Part shown: piece after piece, positions 1 through 12,743 of the stretch
How positions within the stretch are numbered: position 1 is the first letter of the stretch
How the letters are laid out: each line of letters starts with the position of its first letter
Assembly: GCA_003667245.1 (NCBI GenBank)
Contig: RCNN01000333.1
Span: 1-34,945, forward strand
DNA length: 34,945 nucleotides
From: Heterostelium multicystogenum
Lineage: Eukaryota > Evosea > Eumycetozoa > Acytosteliales > Acytosteliaceae
Direction: 5' to 3'
Program-made: the position numbers and the translations under genes
The notes under the pieces: model-generated
What the model was told of the DNA's origin: nothing
What the model saw: the letters and a program-made list of their open reading frames with translations, nothing else
Database searches by the model: none

Positions 1-1379
1 ATACAAACAACTACTATCTACTATTTCATTTTCTATCTCCGTCAATTTAAAACACTCCACAATCATCATCATCTTCTATTTTTTATTTTAATAAACTTGA
101 CAATCACCAAATATTGAATTACTAAAATAATATATGGATATTTTACCAAATTAAAATAATCTATTTATATATACATCAAATTTATTTGTTGCAACATCAT
201 TTTTGATATTCCCCAAAAAATTCTTTGTTTTAAATCATAATTTGGAATATCAATTCAGAACAAACTTTTTGTTTATAATTACTATCACAAGAGGATTGTC
301 CGACTTTAATAAAAATACTAATTATTGTAAGACGTTATAATAAAATATTAATACTAATTTTTATTAACATTCTTATTGTCTATAGGTTATTAACTCAAGT
401 TCTTCAAACATCGACCCAAACATTCCTCAATTTGAATGTATTGAAAGATATTGGTTAACAAATTGATTTTTTATCAAATATCACTATTTTTATAGTTATT
501 CTTATTTCTCCTCCCTACTTTAATAATATAAGTTAAAATAATATTCAATTTAGATATTGTATATTAACTATAGCTTAATACCAACCCGATCTCGATCTCC
601 ATCCCTGTTCCGACTACGATTTTATTTATTTAAAAAAGACTGTATCTAAACAACTTCACTAAAAATTTTTAATACAACAAGCATCTACATCAGCAACCAA
701 CAAGTCAATTCACCCCAACAAAAAAAGTCAATTTTACTTTAAATTGACAAGACCAACTAATCAAAACTTTACAATACCTCTGTGAACCAAAAAAACTAAA
801 AACAAAAAGGTAAGTTTTTTTTAATTTTGCCAAACTGAGATTGTTCATCAACAACACCAATTTAATCATCCCCCTTTTTGCAAAAAACTTCATCCAAACA
901 CCACCATCTACCCACTAAAACAACCTTCAAATTATAATATTATCATTCACCCTTGACAATATTTTTGTTTTTCCTCACACCACAAACACCACATGTTTTT
1001 AATTAATTATGTAATATTATTATTTTATTTTTTTTGCTCACCTAAGAGGTTTAATCTTATTTTAATTATAATTTATGTATCCTCAATTTCCAATTTGACA
1101 ATTATTTATATTTTGTATTGTTGTTTTGTTTTGATTCAATATTGTTTATTAGTTTGGTTGTCAATATACATATTTTTTGTATATATAGATATATATACAT
1201 TTCGCGAAACTATTTTATTAACACCGATCACAACCACCCATTTGTATATATAAATTAATAAACAAACTGTTCAAACATAATATAATATTATTTTGGTCAA
1301 GATAACATTACTAACAATTCACTATCCTCAACGTTTGTTGTGGATTATGGAATTGTCTCTGTAGAAGAAAAAAACAACC
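1..1379. other. AT-rich spacer without a recognisable gene
   Basis: The stretch is extremely AT-rich, with many stops in all frames and long A and T runs. Short open frames at 705-893 (-) and 993-1253 (+) have the low-complexity Phe/Leu/Ile/Tyr composition expected from translating AT-rich DNA and match nothing I know. I see no tRNA-like cloverleaf or convincing terminal repeat. It is probably the upstream region of the decayed RRM gene that starts at 1380. Confidence 0.6.
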
Positions 1380-2999
1380 ATGATGAACGAAGTCTCAGCA
1401 CTATCTTTGAATCTCATGGATAGGACATCAAGTACTATCTATGTTAGCAATATACGGACACACTACACCTGTCTCCTCAATTTCTAATATCTTTTTCAAA
1501 GTAAGTAAAAATGATAGTCACTATGCTTTGAATTGTATATTTACATGTTGTTATCTACTTTCTATTAGATATGGTCCACTTGAAGAGATGTGAGATTCCT
1601 GAGAAAGGAATAAATTTGGAAAGACTAGAGGATTTGCTTTTATCGAGTTTGAGAATAAGTCTCACGCTTTCACTGCCTTTGACGAGTTATCAAAACAAGA
1701 AATCCTATTAGATGGAAGAATTCTAAAATTAAGAAGTAAGTTTAAAATATCATTCATTTACTATCACTTTTACTGATAATGATGTACAACATTAGTGGGC
1801 AAGAGCTACGAAACTATATAAAGAGGATATTCAAAGTTTAAGTACTGAATCGAAAGAAAATCATGGGCAACTTTTCAAGGTAAATTTATTTAATATGTTT
1901 GTGTCTAAAAAAAATAGCATACTAAATTATGTTGTTATTTTTAGAAATCATTCATTTGACTCTAAATATGCAAAGAATAAACGAAAGGGTGGTGCTCAAA
2001 AATAAAAGAACGACAGGAATGTACAATGGAAGCAGCCCTAATGTATATGACGGTTCTCAATTTGATTTCAAAACCAAAAACCATTCAACCCGACAGTTGC
2101 TCAACCACTCATGAAAAAGGATATGGATTACTCGAACGGAAATACCAATCCATCCTATAATCATGTTAATCCAAGTCTATCAATTAACAGTGGAAGCAAC
2201 ACTAGCAATGGTATTGCCAAAAAGAATGTAAATTTAATTGTAAGCGGTCAAAACTATGATAGCAAGCTAGTTGTAAATGGGTACAATGATGGTACCAAAC
2301 TCTCATCTCAGCTCGAACAACTACATTGGTAGTGGAAACCTCAATTCGAACAACTCTCCTTCCAACATGATAAAACGGCGCAGTTGGATTGAAATCATTT
2401 AACGACACCCCATTAAACGCCACCAATGGAAAACTCTATACAAAACTCAAACCAATCATCCAGCAACACCAATCCCTCCAATAACAGCTCAACAAAACCA
2501 ATACAAACCCCAATAACAATACATCTTCCACAAATATAGCCAATCCAAACACTTCACCCTCCCAAAACTTAAAACTCTGTAAAATGATAATGAAAATAAC
2601 GCCAACAACATCTTCACCTCATATTTTGGATCAAACATGAACAATAATTTTGATTTCAATCTTCAATCCACCATAAGCAGTATAGCTAATCTCGATTTAC
2701 GCGCCAACGAAGTCAACCTGGTTAAACCAAAACCCTACAACGTACCGATCAACGTCCATTCCTCATCGAACAACTATCCCAATTCATTCTTGAATGAAGA
2801 TTTCAATCCTGATACACAGTCATACAACAACTTACCTCTAATATTCTCTCCAATCCTCCAACTACCACTATTTAACAATCAGGACCCTTATATGTCAATA
2901 ATCCAACCAACTCTTCTTTCTCCAATTTTTCAAACAATTTCACCTCAAACTTTGGAGGATTCAACTCGTTATTTCAACTCGAACTTCAACTAAAGCCAA
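1380..2999 (+). pseudogene. Decayed La-related (LARP7-like) RRM protein gene
   Basis: Pieces of an RNA-recognition motif are spread over two exons in different frames. An RNP2-like TIYVSNI follows an ATG at 1380. After a GTAAGT intron (about 1501-1569) there is YGPLEE, and then RNP1-like KTRGFAFIEFENKSHAF (about 1620-1672) and LLDGRILKLR. A later exon (about 1799-1879) gives WARATKLYKEDIQSL, and the rest is an Asn/Ser-rich tail to about 3000. The RRM followed by a W..K.Y...I..L helix is reminiscent of LARP7, but this is family-level inference. Stops and frame changes occur inside the RRM (near 1470, 1570, 1592 and 1610) and repeatedly in the tail, where Asn/Ser/Phe-rich coding hops between frames. 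The lesion density is higher than in the window's other genes, so I favour real decay over sequencing error. Confidence 0.55.
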
Positions 3000-3592
3000 C
3001 ACTGTACATTTTTAAAATATTATGTGAGATAGTTTAAAATATACATTACCACCACATACAATGAATGAAGAAGCATCAAATATTAAAATCAAATACACCA
3101 TTTACACAAGAGGGTAAGACAGTTATTGAGGTTCAACTAGTTTAGTAGCGTGGATGAATACAACAAACGAACATGTCTATTGATGGAAACCAATATTGAA
3201 GTACCTCCTCGCTAAACGCTTCCACAATTTTATTTCATTATAATAATTTTTTATTTTCAATAATTACAACTTATTATTTTTGTTCAATAAACAATAATAA
3301 TCTTTAATCAAGTTGTAACATCGTTGTATTCATCATACTTCCTCCCCTTCCCCAAATTAAAAAAAAAACAAAATAAATCAAATAAATAAAGTAAATCTCA
3401 CAATAAGTATTATTCTAGATTCAAAAATATACAGTGATTATTGTTTCACTTGGATCTTCCAAAATGTATATCATATGGGTCATATATACCAAATATCTAT
3501 TAGTGACATTGGAAAAAAATATATATATATTATTATAAATTTGTATTTTATTAATTTAAAATGAATTTAGTCTTGCATATTTGCAGCATTAT

Positions 3593-4768
3593 TTAATTTT
3601 TTGTAAACACATTATTAATATACCTATTTGCCAAAATCATTTCTAATCCTACACAACCAATAAATCCAGCCATAAATACAGGTGGTCTAATTGTTTTTGA
3701 AAACATTCTTTTTCTAAAAAAACAATAACAAATCATATTAATAATAATCCGATCATTAGTCCTTTTGTTATTTTTTAACATACCTTATTGTGTGAATTGA
3801 ACCCATTGCTAATGTTGCCGGTATTGCTAATCCAGTGGTGATTGAAAGTGGTAAACCATATTTGGTTAGGAATGAGGCTCCTCCTGTTTCCTCCAAGCTT
3901 TGCTCTTAGTTTGAAACCTTCGACTGGATCATTTGATATGCTTAGATATTCCTGGTAGATGGGCTCTACCAACAACACCAACAATTGTTTTACCTGGTGT
4001 ATCTCTGAGTGTGCTCGCCATATATTGATCTCTTTCATTCACCAAAATATCATAGAGTAATGGATACTCTTTGATAATCTCCAAGTCCATATCAGTATTC
4101 CTTGATTTAACATCAAGATCTTCAATGAAATTTTGAAACCAGCGATGTATCTCGGCTTCACTAGATCTATTGACAAGCCAAGTAAATTCGCACAGTGACT
4201 TATAGATTTTCAATAGAGATTTACCATCAATTGCATTTATTGCTTTAGTCCAAGACTCTGATTGTGGTTGATAGATTAATAAAATGGTTTGATTAAGGAA
4301 AGGGCATAGCCTATTGAGATATCTTACGATTTTGATCTCTATCACCCAAAACAATTGTACATTTATTTTCTTTGGCATAATTATATGCTATTCTAAAACT
4401 CACTGCCGCTTATATATTTTGTAAATCTCGATGAATAATGATAAAAAAGTTGAACTTATAATCAATAGAAATGATGAAAGATCACCTGTCCAATCAATCT
4501 TGGGTACATATTTAAGTGATTGCTTGACTCTCTCATCACTAATCGTTAAATGTCCTTTTCTTTCTTCTGATAACTCTAAAAACAAAGTATCTGGCTTTAC
4601 TATTTCCAACAAATTCTTCACATCAATTGAAGATTTATCTGAAGCATGATTACATCCAATTAAATATATTGTGGAGCCTTTCGTATTGCAATGCAATACT
4701 CTCACTATTCGATCTGAATCTTTAATCTTTGATCTGATTAACTCTTTTATTTGTTCATTATCTTGCAT
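3593..4768 (-). CDS. TraB-domain membrane protein (reading frame broken)
   Basis: The N-terminal part holds the TraB/GumN signature: TIYLIGCNHASDKSSIDV followed by VKPDTLFLELSEER. Further on come FRIAYNYAKENKCTIVLGDRD and the distal VGVVGRAHLPGI. Eukaryotic TraB proteins are membrane proteins, several of them mitochondrial or at ER contacts. Hydrophobic segments are visible before 4410 and in the last third (GLPLSITTGLAIPATLAMG; PPVFMAGFIGCVGL). There are two exons (4768-3784 and 3713-3593) joined by a GTATGT...TTTTTTTAG intron. About 367 residues are encoded. Four frame breaks interrupt exon 1: near 4403-4410 (one base missing or two extra), 4316, 3931-3937 and 3891-3898 (one base extra each). 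Conserved sequence resumes directly after each break. The gene is therefore either a recent pseudogene or an intact gene with sequence errors. Start ATG at 4768 is the first in frame. Confidence 0.72.
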
Positions 4769-4929
4769 CCTCGAAAAATGAAAAACGACAAATAAGGTAG
4801 ATCAATTGTAATTCTTTATCAAAAAAAAACAAAAAAAACAAAAACAATCAACCTAATTGATGAAATTGGAAAATTTTAATCATTGTTATTCTTTAATGTT
4901 TGGATAATATGGCTTTGAATTGAGATTAA

Positions 4930-7900
4930 TCAACTATTATTTATTGCAACCATTTTAATCTTTGAGCCTTCTCTAAAGATTTTGAATTTTCTCTTTATCA
5001 ATAGTATTCCTGCTATGGATAGAATAGTCACAAACACAACACATCCAACTACAATACCGGCTATTTGGGCATTGGACAATCGATTGTTGTTTTTACATTG
5101 GGGTTTGTCTCCTGACACTAGCACTGAAAAATCGGGATCGAGGAAAATTGAGTTTTCATAGTGTGGTATGTTGAGACCAATATAGGTTTGGGCGGTACCT
5201 GATGACTTGCCAGCGGACGATGCTTCAATGACTTGGTATTTGTCATCGAGGAGGTGGTTACTCAGTACTTGGCTGTGGCCATCAATAAATACCTGTCTTA
5301 ATGAATCTTCCGAAAAGTGACCTGCTGTTGACGTTCAGCTTGATCCACTGGATGGAGTCACTGTCAGTAGACTTTCCTACTTGGTTGCTTACACATGGGT
5401 CCGCTTCGTTTGTTGAAATCTGGGCAGACATGACAAGTTGTAAACTGGAAAGTTGATCTGAAAAATCGTACTTTGTCATTTCAATCGAGTATTTAATGGT
5501 ATTGGGAACCAATTGGAATGTTTTGACCTCCAAAAGTAAAGTTGGATGCATTCTCGAACCACTGGACAGTGACTGTTAGGTTGGTGTTACTAGCATTGGT
5601 CTTGTAGATATATAGATTTTCAGTTTGATTATTGAATCCCCAACTTTCAAATGGGTACACTTTGATTACGTTTCCAGAGCTGTCCAATTCTCGAAGGACA
5701 ACAATGGAAAGAATAGCATCGATTTCTTTGGATCCAATGACGGAGTCAGGTTTGTTAGTTCCTACATTGTGATCAATTATAATTATTTTATCTTGACATC
5801 CTGGACCTGTGAAATTGCTTGTGCAAATACATCCGTTGACAGTACATTTTCCTCTTCCACTACACTGATTTGGACAAATTCCTTTGTCAATGAATAGAAC
5901 AGAACCGGTTGTGGCGAGGTTGTGAACTTGTATGGAAAGTGGCAGTCCACCAGCTTGGAATGGGTTGGCAGGAGCCTTACATTCTATTCTTGAATAGTCA
6001 GACAATACAATAGGACATGGTTTCGAGTCGATAGTTACAGAAATTACTGTACTATCAGGCCAGAAATTTTCACCGGTAATTGTAAGGATCTGTTCGATAT
6101 CAGCTGTTAAAGTAGCTTCATAAATTGATGGAGGAGCATAGTTAATTCTTAAATCGCTGGGTCCAACGACGCTCACTACAGTTGATACGTTGAGAAATAA
6201 TGAAATATTTCCAACAACTCCTGGATACATATTGAATTCAAATGACTTGTAGGGCACAATTACGTTGAAGTTATTAATAAGTGTGCCTGGATTCTCGCCA
6301 ATCAATATTGATGAGAAGTCATTATTCACAAAAAGATTTTCTCCAGTGACTGTTACTTTGCCACCCCTTGTGGGTGCATTTGATATTGAATGTACTTTAG
6401 GTGGCTCCTGTTTAGCCATAGTTGAAGCTGTTGGAATTGGAACTACTGTATTGTTGACAGAGTATGTAAAAACGATTTTACCTGCTAACTTCATAGGATT
6501 CAAGCAATGTGTTTCTCTATTTGGTTTTATAACTGTACAATTTAGAGGAACTGAAGGTGTATTAATACCGTTTTGATGCACTATAATATACTCTGAGAAT
6601 GGTCCCAAGTCTAAACCTTTAATAGTAATAACTGGTTCGGTTGAAGATATTTGTGAAACAGACTGGATTACTGGAGCTTTGTTGTTGATATAAAAAGTTA
6701 GGTAAAGTTAACAGTTGTTCCCTTGTTAATGATAATCAAGTACTTACAGCATGTTTCTAATTTTTGTTTGTTGATTATAGTTTTATAAAATTGGAATCTG
6801 AAATATAGTTTCTATATCCTGGATGAGCAGGTGCATACTCAAAGTCTATTTCATCTGGGAAGTTACGAGTAATTAGCTCTAATGGTGCACACATTAAGAT
6901 TTGTGGATAGTAAGATTGTGTGAATTTGACACCATATGCATTCATATCCATTAGTCCATTGTCCAGTAGAGATTCAGGTATCAAATTTGCAGAACAATTC
7001 TGCATATAAATGAATTTAAGAGATGAATTTCCAACAGACTCAAGTGGAATAGTTAGTGATGGGTTAAAAGCAGTAACAACACGAGTGAGACTCTTGTGTT
7101 CCGAGAAAAAACGACCATCCATTTTACCAACGAAATCATTTCCAACAATATTGATATACTCTATTAATGGCCAGTTTACCTCATGAAAAGCTGGAAAAGT
7201 CTTATTTAAACCAGGAAATACCATAGTCCTAGATTCATGGGTAAAGAGGCAATAGTTAATTAGTAATCGGTATTGAAAGTTATATTAGGATTATAAAGAT
7301 CTATATCTTACAAATATTTAAGTTTGGATAGTTGATAAAATGAATTGAATGTGTAGTTTTGTACAAAACCAGTTCCTGAAAATGCGCTAAAGTATTCCAA
7401 TATATATTTGTTAATAGTGTTTCCAAATATTATTTTCTTGACACCAGAATCTTACAATGAATTTAAGTCGGGTGATCTCGAAAGCAGTGCAGGTGTAATA
7501 GATGCATTTTGATTTAAAAGATTGGAATGCCTTAAAGCCAATCCACTGGGATATTAGAAGCAATGTGTTAGCCACCAGCTTGCAAACTAGTTATGAAATA
7601 TTTAGATAGAAACTTACAAATCCAATAACATATCGGTAAATAGATTCTCTTGAAAATAATATTGGACTAAATAGCTTGCTGGAGTTGATTTTGTAGTTTG
7701 TTGGACATAGCTGAATGGATAAGATAAGATATATTGAATGATTAATATTACGGTACGGACTTCATATCTATGTGTTGGTAGAAATAACTTACTAAAGTTG
7801 CATTGGTGAGTTTACAATTGGTACTCTACCATAGTATGAAATGAGAAACAATCTTCGAAGTGATACCATTGTAGTTAGGTCCTTTGTTGGATCCATTGTA

Positions 7901-8503
7901 ATAAGCATATCACTATTATCTTTCTGGAGTAAGGCCAACTCTACAATATTTAAATGATTATAAATTGTACTTGGAATATCCATTGACTTATCGTATATGA
8001 TCAATCTAACTAAATGTATAAATCTGTCAAACTTATTTGGAAGTGTGATGTTTTTCACTGATCCAGGATTATATAAGAGCCTATATAAATATGTCAGGAC
8101 CATCAAAGAAAATTAAATTAATAGTCTATTAGAATGAATGTACTACTAAGTATAGGATGGAGATTAATCAATTAAATCGGATGTGTCCATACAATAGTTG
8201 AGCTCTGTTGACTCCATTACAAGTGACTAAAGATTCACTGTTCTTGTCATAGAATCCACAGGTGTTGGGTTTACTTTGCCATTCAATACCAAATGCAGAT
8301 TGTAACTCTAATAATACATCAACTAAAATAGAATTCAATCGAATAGATCAAATGGTTTCTGTTAGAAATCTATCTGATCTGGTATCACTGAGTTTCATAC
8401 CTTCACTCTGTGGAAGCTGTTGACTATATACATCGATAATATTAATGGATAGACATAAGATAAACAATAGACATATCTGAGATTTAACGTATATAGTATT
8501 CAT
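4930..8503 (-). CDS. TIG/EGF-like type I membrane protein with N-terminal leucine-rich-like region
   Basis: Eight exons: 8503-8401, 8322-8193, 8080-7793, 7710-7618, 7545-7456, 7386-7312, 7228-6748 and 6676-4930, all with GT/AG ends and matching phases up to exon 7. A signal peptide opens the protein (MNTIYVKSQICLLFILCLSI). Next is the VLLELQSAFGIEW-type start of dictyostelid leucine-rich ectodomains, then loose leucine-rich sequence. Two IPT/TIG domains follow (near 6410 PPKVHSISN...GGKVTVTGENL, near 6130 PPSIYEA...LTITGENFW). Then come an EGF-like module with six cysteines (about 5883-5793), a Cys-poor beta region, one transmembrane helix (AGIVVGCVVFVTILSIAGIL) and a short basic tail. Length is about 1000 residues. 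This architecture is typical of the large Dictyostelium TIG/EGF surface-protein family; ligands are unknown to me. Three frame breaks occur, near 6774-6790, 5521-5525 and 5292-5298. It may be a pseudogene or carry indel errors. Confidence 0.8.
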
Positions 8504-8892
8504 ATTTCTCTCTGGTTTGAAGGGTAAGAACTAGTGGTTTGATTACCCAAAATACACAATTAATAATGTCAGTTGTTAAAAGTAGTAAGTTACAAAAAAT
8601 AATGATCAAGTGGGCATGACATACAGACAAATCTAAAATCTAAATCTATATAAAAAAGATTGATTTGGTTTCCTGATCATTGAAAATATCTTATTTAGCT
8701 TCTTTGGTACCAAATTTGGGTTAAATATTTTGCACTTTCGAATTAGGCTTAGGAGGTAATAATTTGTATTTATAAATCTTTCATTGAAATAAATCTAACA
8801 TTTACGAATGAGGCAGTTGTGTTGAATCAATTATATATATTATATATATATCTTTTTATTTTATTCGATAGTTTAAATTAGGATTTATATAT
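8504..8892. other. Intergenic: promoter of the TIG/EGF gene and 3' side of the antiporter
   Basis: AT-rich spacer between the antiporter stop (8893) and the TIG/EGF start (8503). It contains an ATATATAT-rich run near 8831-8851. No coding or RNA signal is visible. Confidence 0.5.
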
Positions 8893-11269
8893 TTATAAGT
8901 TGTTATTATTATATGAATTTAACTCGATGGTATCTTTTGCTTCGCTGAAGTGATTTGCATCTGGGAGACTCATTGTTGAAGTACTCTTACGAAGATTGGT
9001 GTTTGAATCTAATAATGTGTTTGATGGATGTACAAAGAATAATGTGTAATGAGAAGTCTGCATGAGTTTCTCTGGGATGGTAACTTCATCTCTTGGTAAA
9101 CCAGCAACTACCATCCAGTAGTCAGAGTCTTCAGATCTTGAACGTTGCAAGATCTCTTGGTATGGGCTGGCACTCTCGATGAGCACGAATCTACCAATAT
9201 CCAACTTTTGGTTGGAGGTAACCATTTCACGTACTTGTTCGACTTTGTTGGTTACAACTTGGACTGTGATATTCTTTCTTCTGGCCATCTTCATTACCAA
9301 TGTAATGGCATCTTTTTCGTAGTCTTCGCCAGTGTACATGACCAAGATAGTGTGGCTCTTGTTAAACTTATCGATACCCTTGTCAACTACAATACCAACA
9401 GCAGACTTGACATTTTGGAGTACCTTTTGGATGGTTCTTCCGTAAAGGAGTGTGTCTACTGATACACCTTCTGATGGGTGTGTCAATGAGAGATGATCAC
9501 CGTTTTGGTCAACACTCATCAAAACCAAGTCTGGCCACTGACGTCTAGCAACTGTACAAATATCAGTGGAAATATCGGCAGTGGAGTTGATAATCAATGG
9601 CTTGACTTTCATGCTGGCCAATGTGGACTCACGGTTGATAATTTCATAGATCTCACGCTTGTTTTGTGGCAAATTGTTGACATTATTACCGAAAATAGTT
9701 TGATGGACGATCACCAGATGCCTCAATAGCAAATAGTGAACGGACCTTGTATTTCTTGGCGGTTGTAGAGATGATGGAACCGGCGACCATAACTAGTGAA
9801 CTGGCAGAAAGGATATGGGATGGGTACAATACAATGTCAAACTTTCCAGAGGCACGTGGAATCATTGGTAAACGTGATTGCTTCTCAATGTGACGAATGT
9901 AGAACAAGTGAACGAATGGAGTGGTCATGAAAGTAGTTACCAAAGCCATAACTACAAACATTGTGAACAATTGCTTGTCCAAAACCTTGATTTCAAGACC
10001 AATATTTAATACAATAAGTTCGACAAGACCTTTGGTGTTCATGAGGAAACCGACAGTGATGGATTCACGCCATGTATTATTGCAATACTTGGCACCAAGA
10101 GTAGCTCCACCGATTTTACCAATACAGGCTACGACAATAATTAAAATTGTGCAACCACCAGCAGCGCCAGAGTTGATGGAAGACAACTGAGTCTTGAGAC
10201 CAGAGTTGGTGAAATACAATGGAAGCAAAATAATGGTTACAATATCTTGGATACGCTCGACAATAGTCAAGTGGAGACCATTGGTACGTGGAGTAAGTAC
10301 ACCAACGACAAAAGCACCAAAAATAGCATGTACACCAATGACTTCAGTGTAGAATGCAGACATGAACATGAACATCAATAAGAAGACAATGTAATTGTGC
10401 TTTTGGGCTTCAGTACGGACAAAACGTTGGTAGATCCAATTCAGAGCTATACGGACACCTGTAAACATGATTGCAAGGTATCCAAGCAACAGAATGAAGG
10501 TCCAGAGTGCTGCATACTTGAACGCGATCGTATCATTACCAGTACCAATGTTCTTGGCGAACGATACGACAAAGGCAAGGAGAATCCAGGCAATGACGTC
10601 ATCGACAGAGGCAGCAGCCAAAGAGGTGGAACCGACCTTGGTGCTCATGAGACCACGCTCAGTAAGAATACGTGCTAGCACAGGGAACGCAGTAATCGAA
10701 ATGGCAACACCAACAAAGACACAAAACAGTGCGAATGAAATGGTGGTATCTTTGACCAAGACATGCCAGAGGACAGCGGCAAGACCAACTCCCATACCAA
10801 ATGGCAAAATAATGGAAGCAAACGAGATAATAATGGACATTTTCACATTATTTTTCAGCAGCTTCGCGTCCACCTCCAGACCAATCATAAACATGAAAAG
10901 AATCAGACCGACATTAGCAATTACATTCAAAATGGAAATGGAACTCTTATTGAAGACACTGGTTTCGAAAGCATCCGACCAACCAAGGACAGATGGACCT
11001 AATATAATACCTGTAATAACTTCTGAAATAACAGGAGGTTCTTTAAAGAAAGAAAATAAAAAGAAAGTGAAAAAAAATAAGATATGTTAATATCATTTTA
11101 AATTAATAGACTATGTTGGTGGTGGATGCTTACGATATGCGAAAGATAGGAGATATCCCAACAATCTTGAAATAATTACAATTAATAATAATTGAATAAT
11201 AAAAAGAGCCAGTGGGTCACTGACTGGATTTAATCCATTGACAATACTTGTCGAGTTAGCACCTGCCAT
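8893..11269 (-). CDS. CPA2-family cation/proton exchanger (CHX/KefB-like)
   Basis: Exons are 11269-11134 and 11040-8893. The splice restores the family hallmark QPPVISEVITGIILGPSVLG. About twelve hydrophobic helices follow, including FMFMIGLEVD, the ASVDDVIAW segment that carries the conserved acidic pair, and VIGVHAIFGAFVVGVLTPR. The C-terminal third is soluble and repeats a universal-stress-protein-like pattern, as in plant CHX exchangers and fungal Kha1: AGSIISTTAKKYKVRSLFAI, then VKPLIINSTADISTDI and YWMVVAGLPRDE. The predicted length is about 760 residues. The likely role is K+ or Na+/H+ exchange on an endosomal or vacuolar membrane, inferred from the family. The frame is broken once, at 9691-9695 (one extra base in TTTTC), just after ASGDRPSNYF; the following sequence continues the domain. 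Start ATG 11267-11269 has an AT-rich leader. Confidence 0.85.
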
Positions 11270-12743
11270 TAATAATAATGAATAATCTAAATATTTGAAA
11301 CTTTAGACTTTTTGTTAAATGATGTTATAAATAAGTTGTTACAAATATATATATTATAAATATTATCTAGTTATAAAGATGGATATTAAAAGAATAATAA
11401 TATAATTTAATTAATAGAATAATTAAACTTTGATAAGATTGGCGAACAATTATTAATAAATAATAATATAGAAAACTAAAATAGAACTTGTGTCTCCAAA
11501 TTGTTATAAATTTGAATTTGTTCTTCGATTAGATAGATAGGTAAATGGGAATATTGTGTATATTCTCACTTCTATTGAATAGATTTAAAATATAAAATAA
11601 ATAACAAATATTGTTATTATTATTATTTAAATAAAATGTAGTAGTTAAGTTAAATAACAATAAGGGTATTGAAGTAATAAACACTGATGGTGAATTGGTG
11701 GAAGTTAGTGAATTTATGTGTTTATGTAGGGTGTGTGTGTGTGTAGGTAGCTGTGTGTGAATTTGTTTAGTTTGGATTGAAACAAATAAAAATAAAATTT
11801 TGATACACAGAAGAAAAGTAGTATAACACAATAATAATAATATTATTATAAAAAGAGTAGTTGTAGTTGTATTTGTTCGTTAAAACGAATATAATAATGG
11901 ATTGGATTGGATTGTGTGAAGTGAAGTGAAATGTTTAGAATAACAATGATTTGTTGGTTTGGTGTTGGTAGTGTAAGTGGGGAAAAATCCGCCACTACTG
12001 TCTTGGTGAATAGAAATAAAATTAAATAAAAATAAATATTTAATTGATTCTGGAGTGAATTGGGCTATATATGAAAATAGTAAATTTTATTATGAAAAAA
12101 AGTTATTTTTAAAAAGAAGTTTCCACCATTTCACCCCAAATTCACCCCCATTGGGATAAACAAAACTCACATTACCCATCCAAACTCTATGGGTCCATTG
12201 TAAAAAATACAAAAAATATGTGGTTATATTTGCTGATTTTTTTCTAATCCATTTTCACCTTGTGTTTTGTGGGGTGAATTGTGATTAATTTTTGATTTCA
12301 ATCAAATCATGAGTGAGTGCACCAATAAAACTCAAGATTTTTTATTTTTTATAAAGATTCAAGTTTTGTTTTTTGTGAATTTGGTGTATTTTTTATTTTA
12401 GTTTATTTTTTTTTGTGGGGTAATGGTGAAACTTGGTGAAAGGTGGGTAAAAAAGTGATTTTTTGGTGAAACAATCGATGGTGCAATTGGGGAAGTTTAA
12501 GAATTTTATTTAGAGTTTTCAATGATTTATCGACTTTGCGATAAAAGATATTTTTAGTTGGTGTGTGTGTAAACTTTCGTTGATTTATAAAAGAACCTTG
12601 CTTATTCTTAAAAGTGTTAAACATTCTGATTCGAATGAAAGATGTAGCGCCACGTTTTGGTTTACCATAGTTAACATAACCGTATTTTATTCTTTTATTT
12701 TATATTATATTATTATTTAAGTTATTATTAATATTAGTTAATT
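11270..12743. other. Long AT-rich spacer upstream of the antiporter
   Basis: About 1.5 kb without a supportable gene. Open frames at 11529-11831 (-) and 12403-12624 (-) have repetitive His/Thr/Leu or Lys/Phe composition and no conserved motif. A short TG run (about 11730-11743), many ATT/AAT runs and several variants of TTCACCCC/GGGGTGAA (about 12130-12150 and 12270-12280) are present. It probably carries the promoter and 5' leader of the antiporter. Confidence 0.5.

Noticed and set aside
705..893. Short Phe/Leu-rich minus-strand frame
   Set aside because: Typical of translated AT-rich spacer; no splice or family support.
7452..7454. In-frame TAA in the TIG/EGF gene
   Set aside because: It falls inside a 69-base intron (7455-7387) with GTAAGA and TACTTTAG ends that joins the flanking exons in phase.
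8831..8851. ATATAT palindrome near the antiporter 3' end as a possible mobile-element end
   Set aside because: Simple dinucleotide run, common across the window, with no partner repeat.
10467..11090. Long plus-strand open frame of 207 codons
   Set aside because: It is the antisense shadow of the antiporter exon, which has a strong family match on the minus strand.
11529..11831. Open frame rich in His, Thr, Leu and Asn
   Set aside because: Its repetitive composition follows the TG and AAT runs of the spacer and it has no motif.
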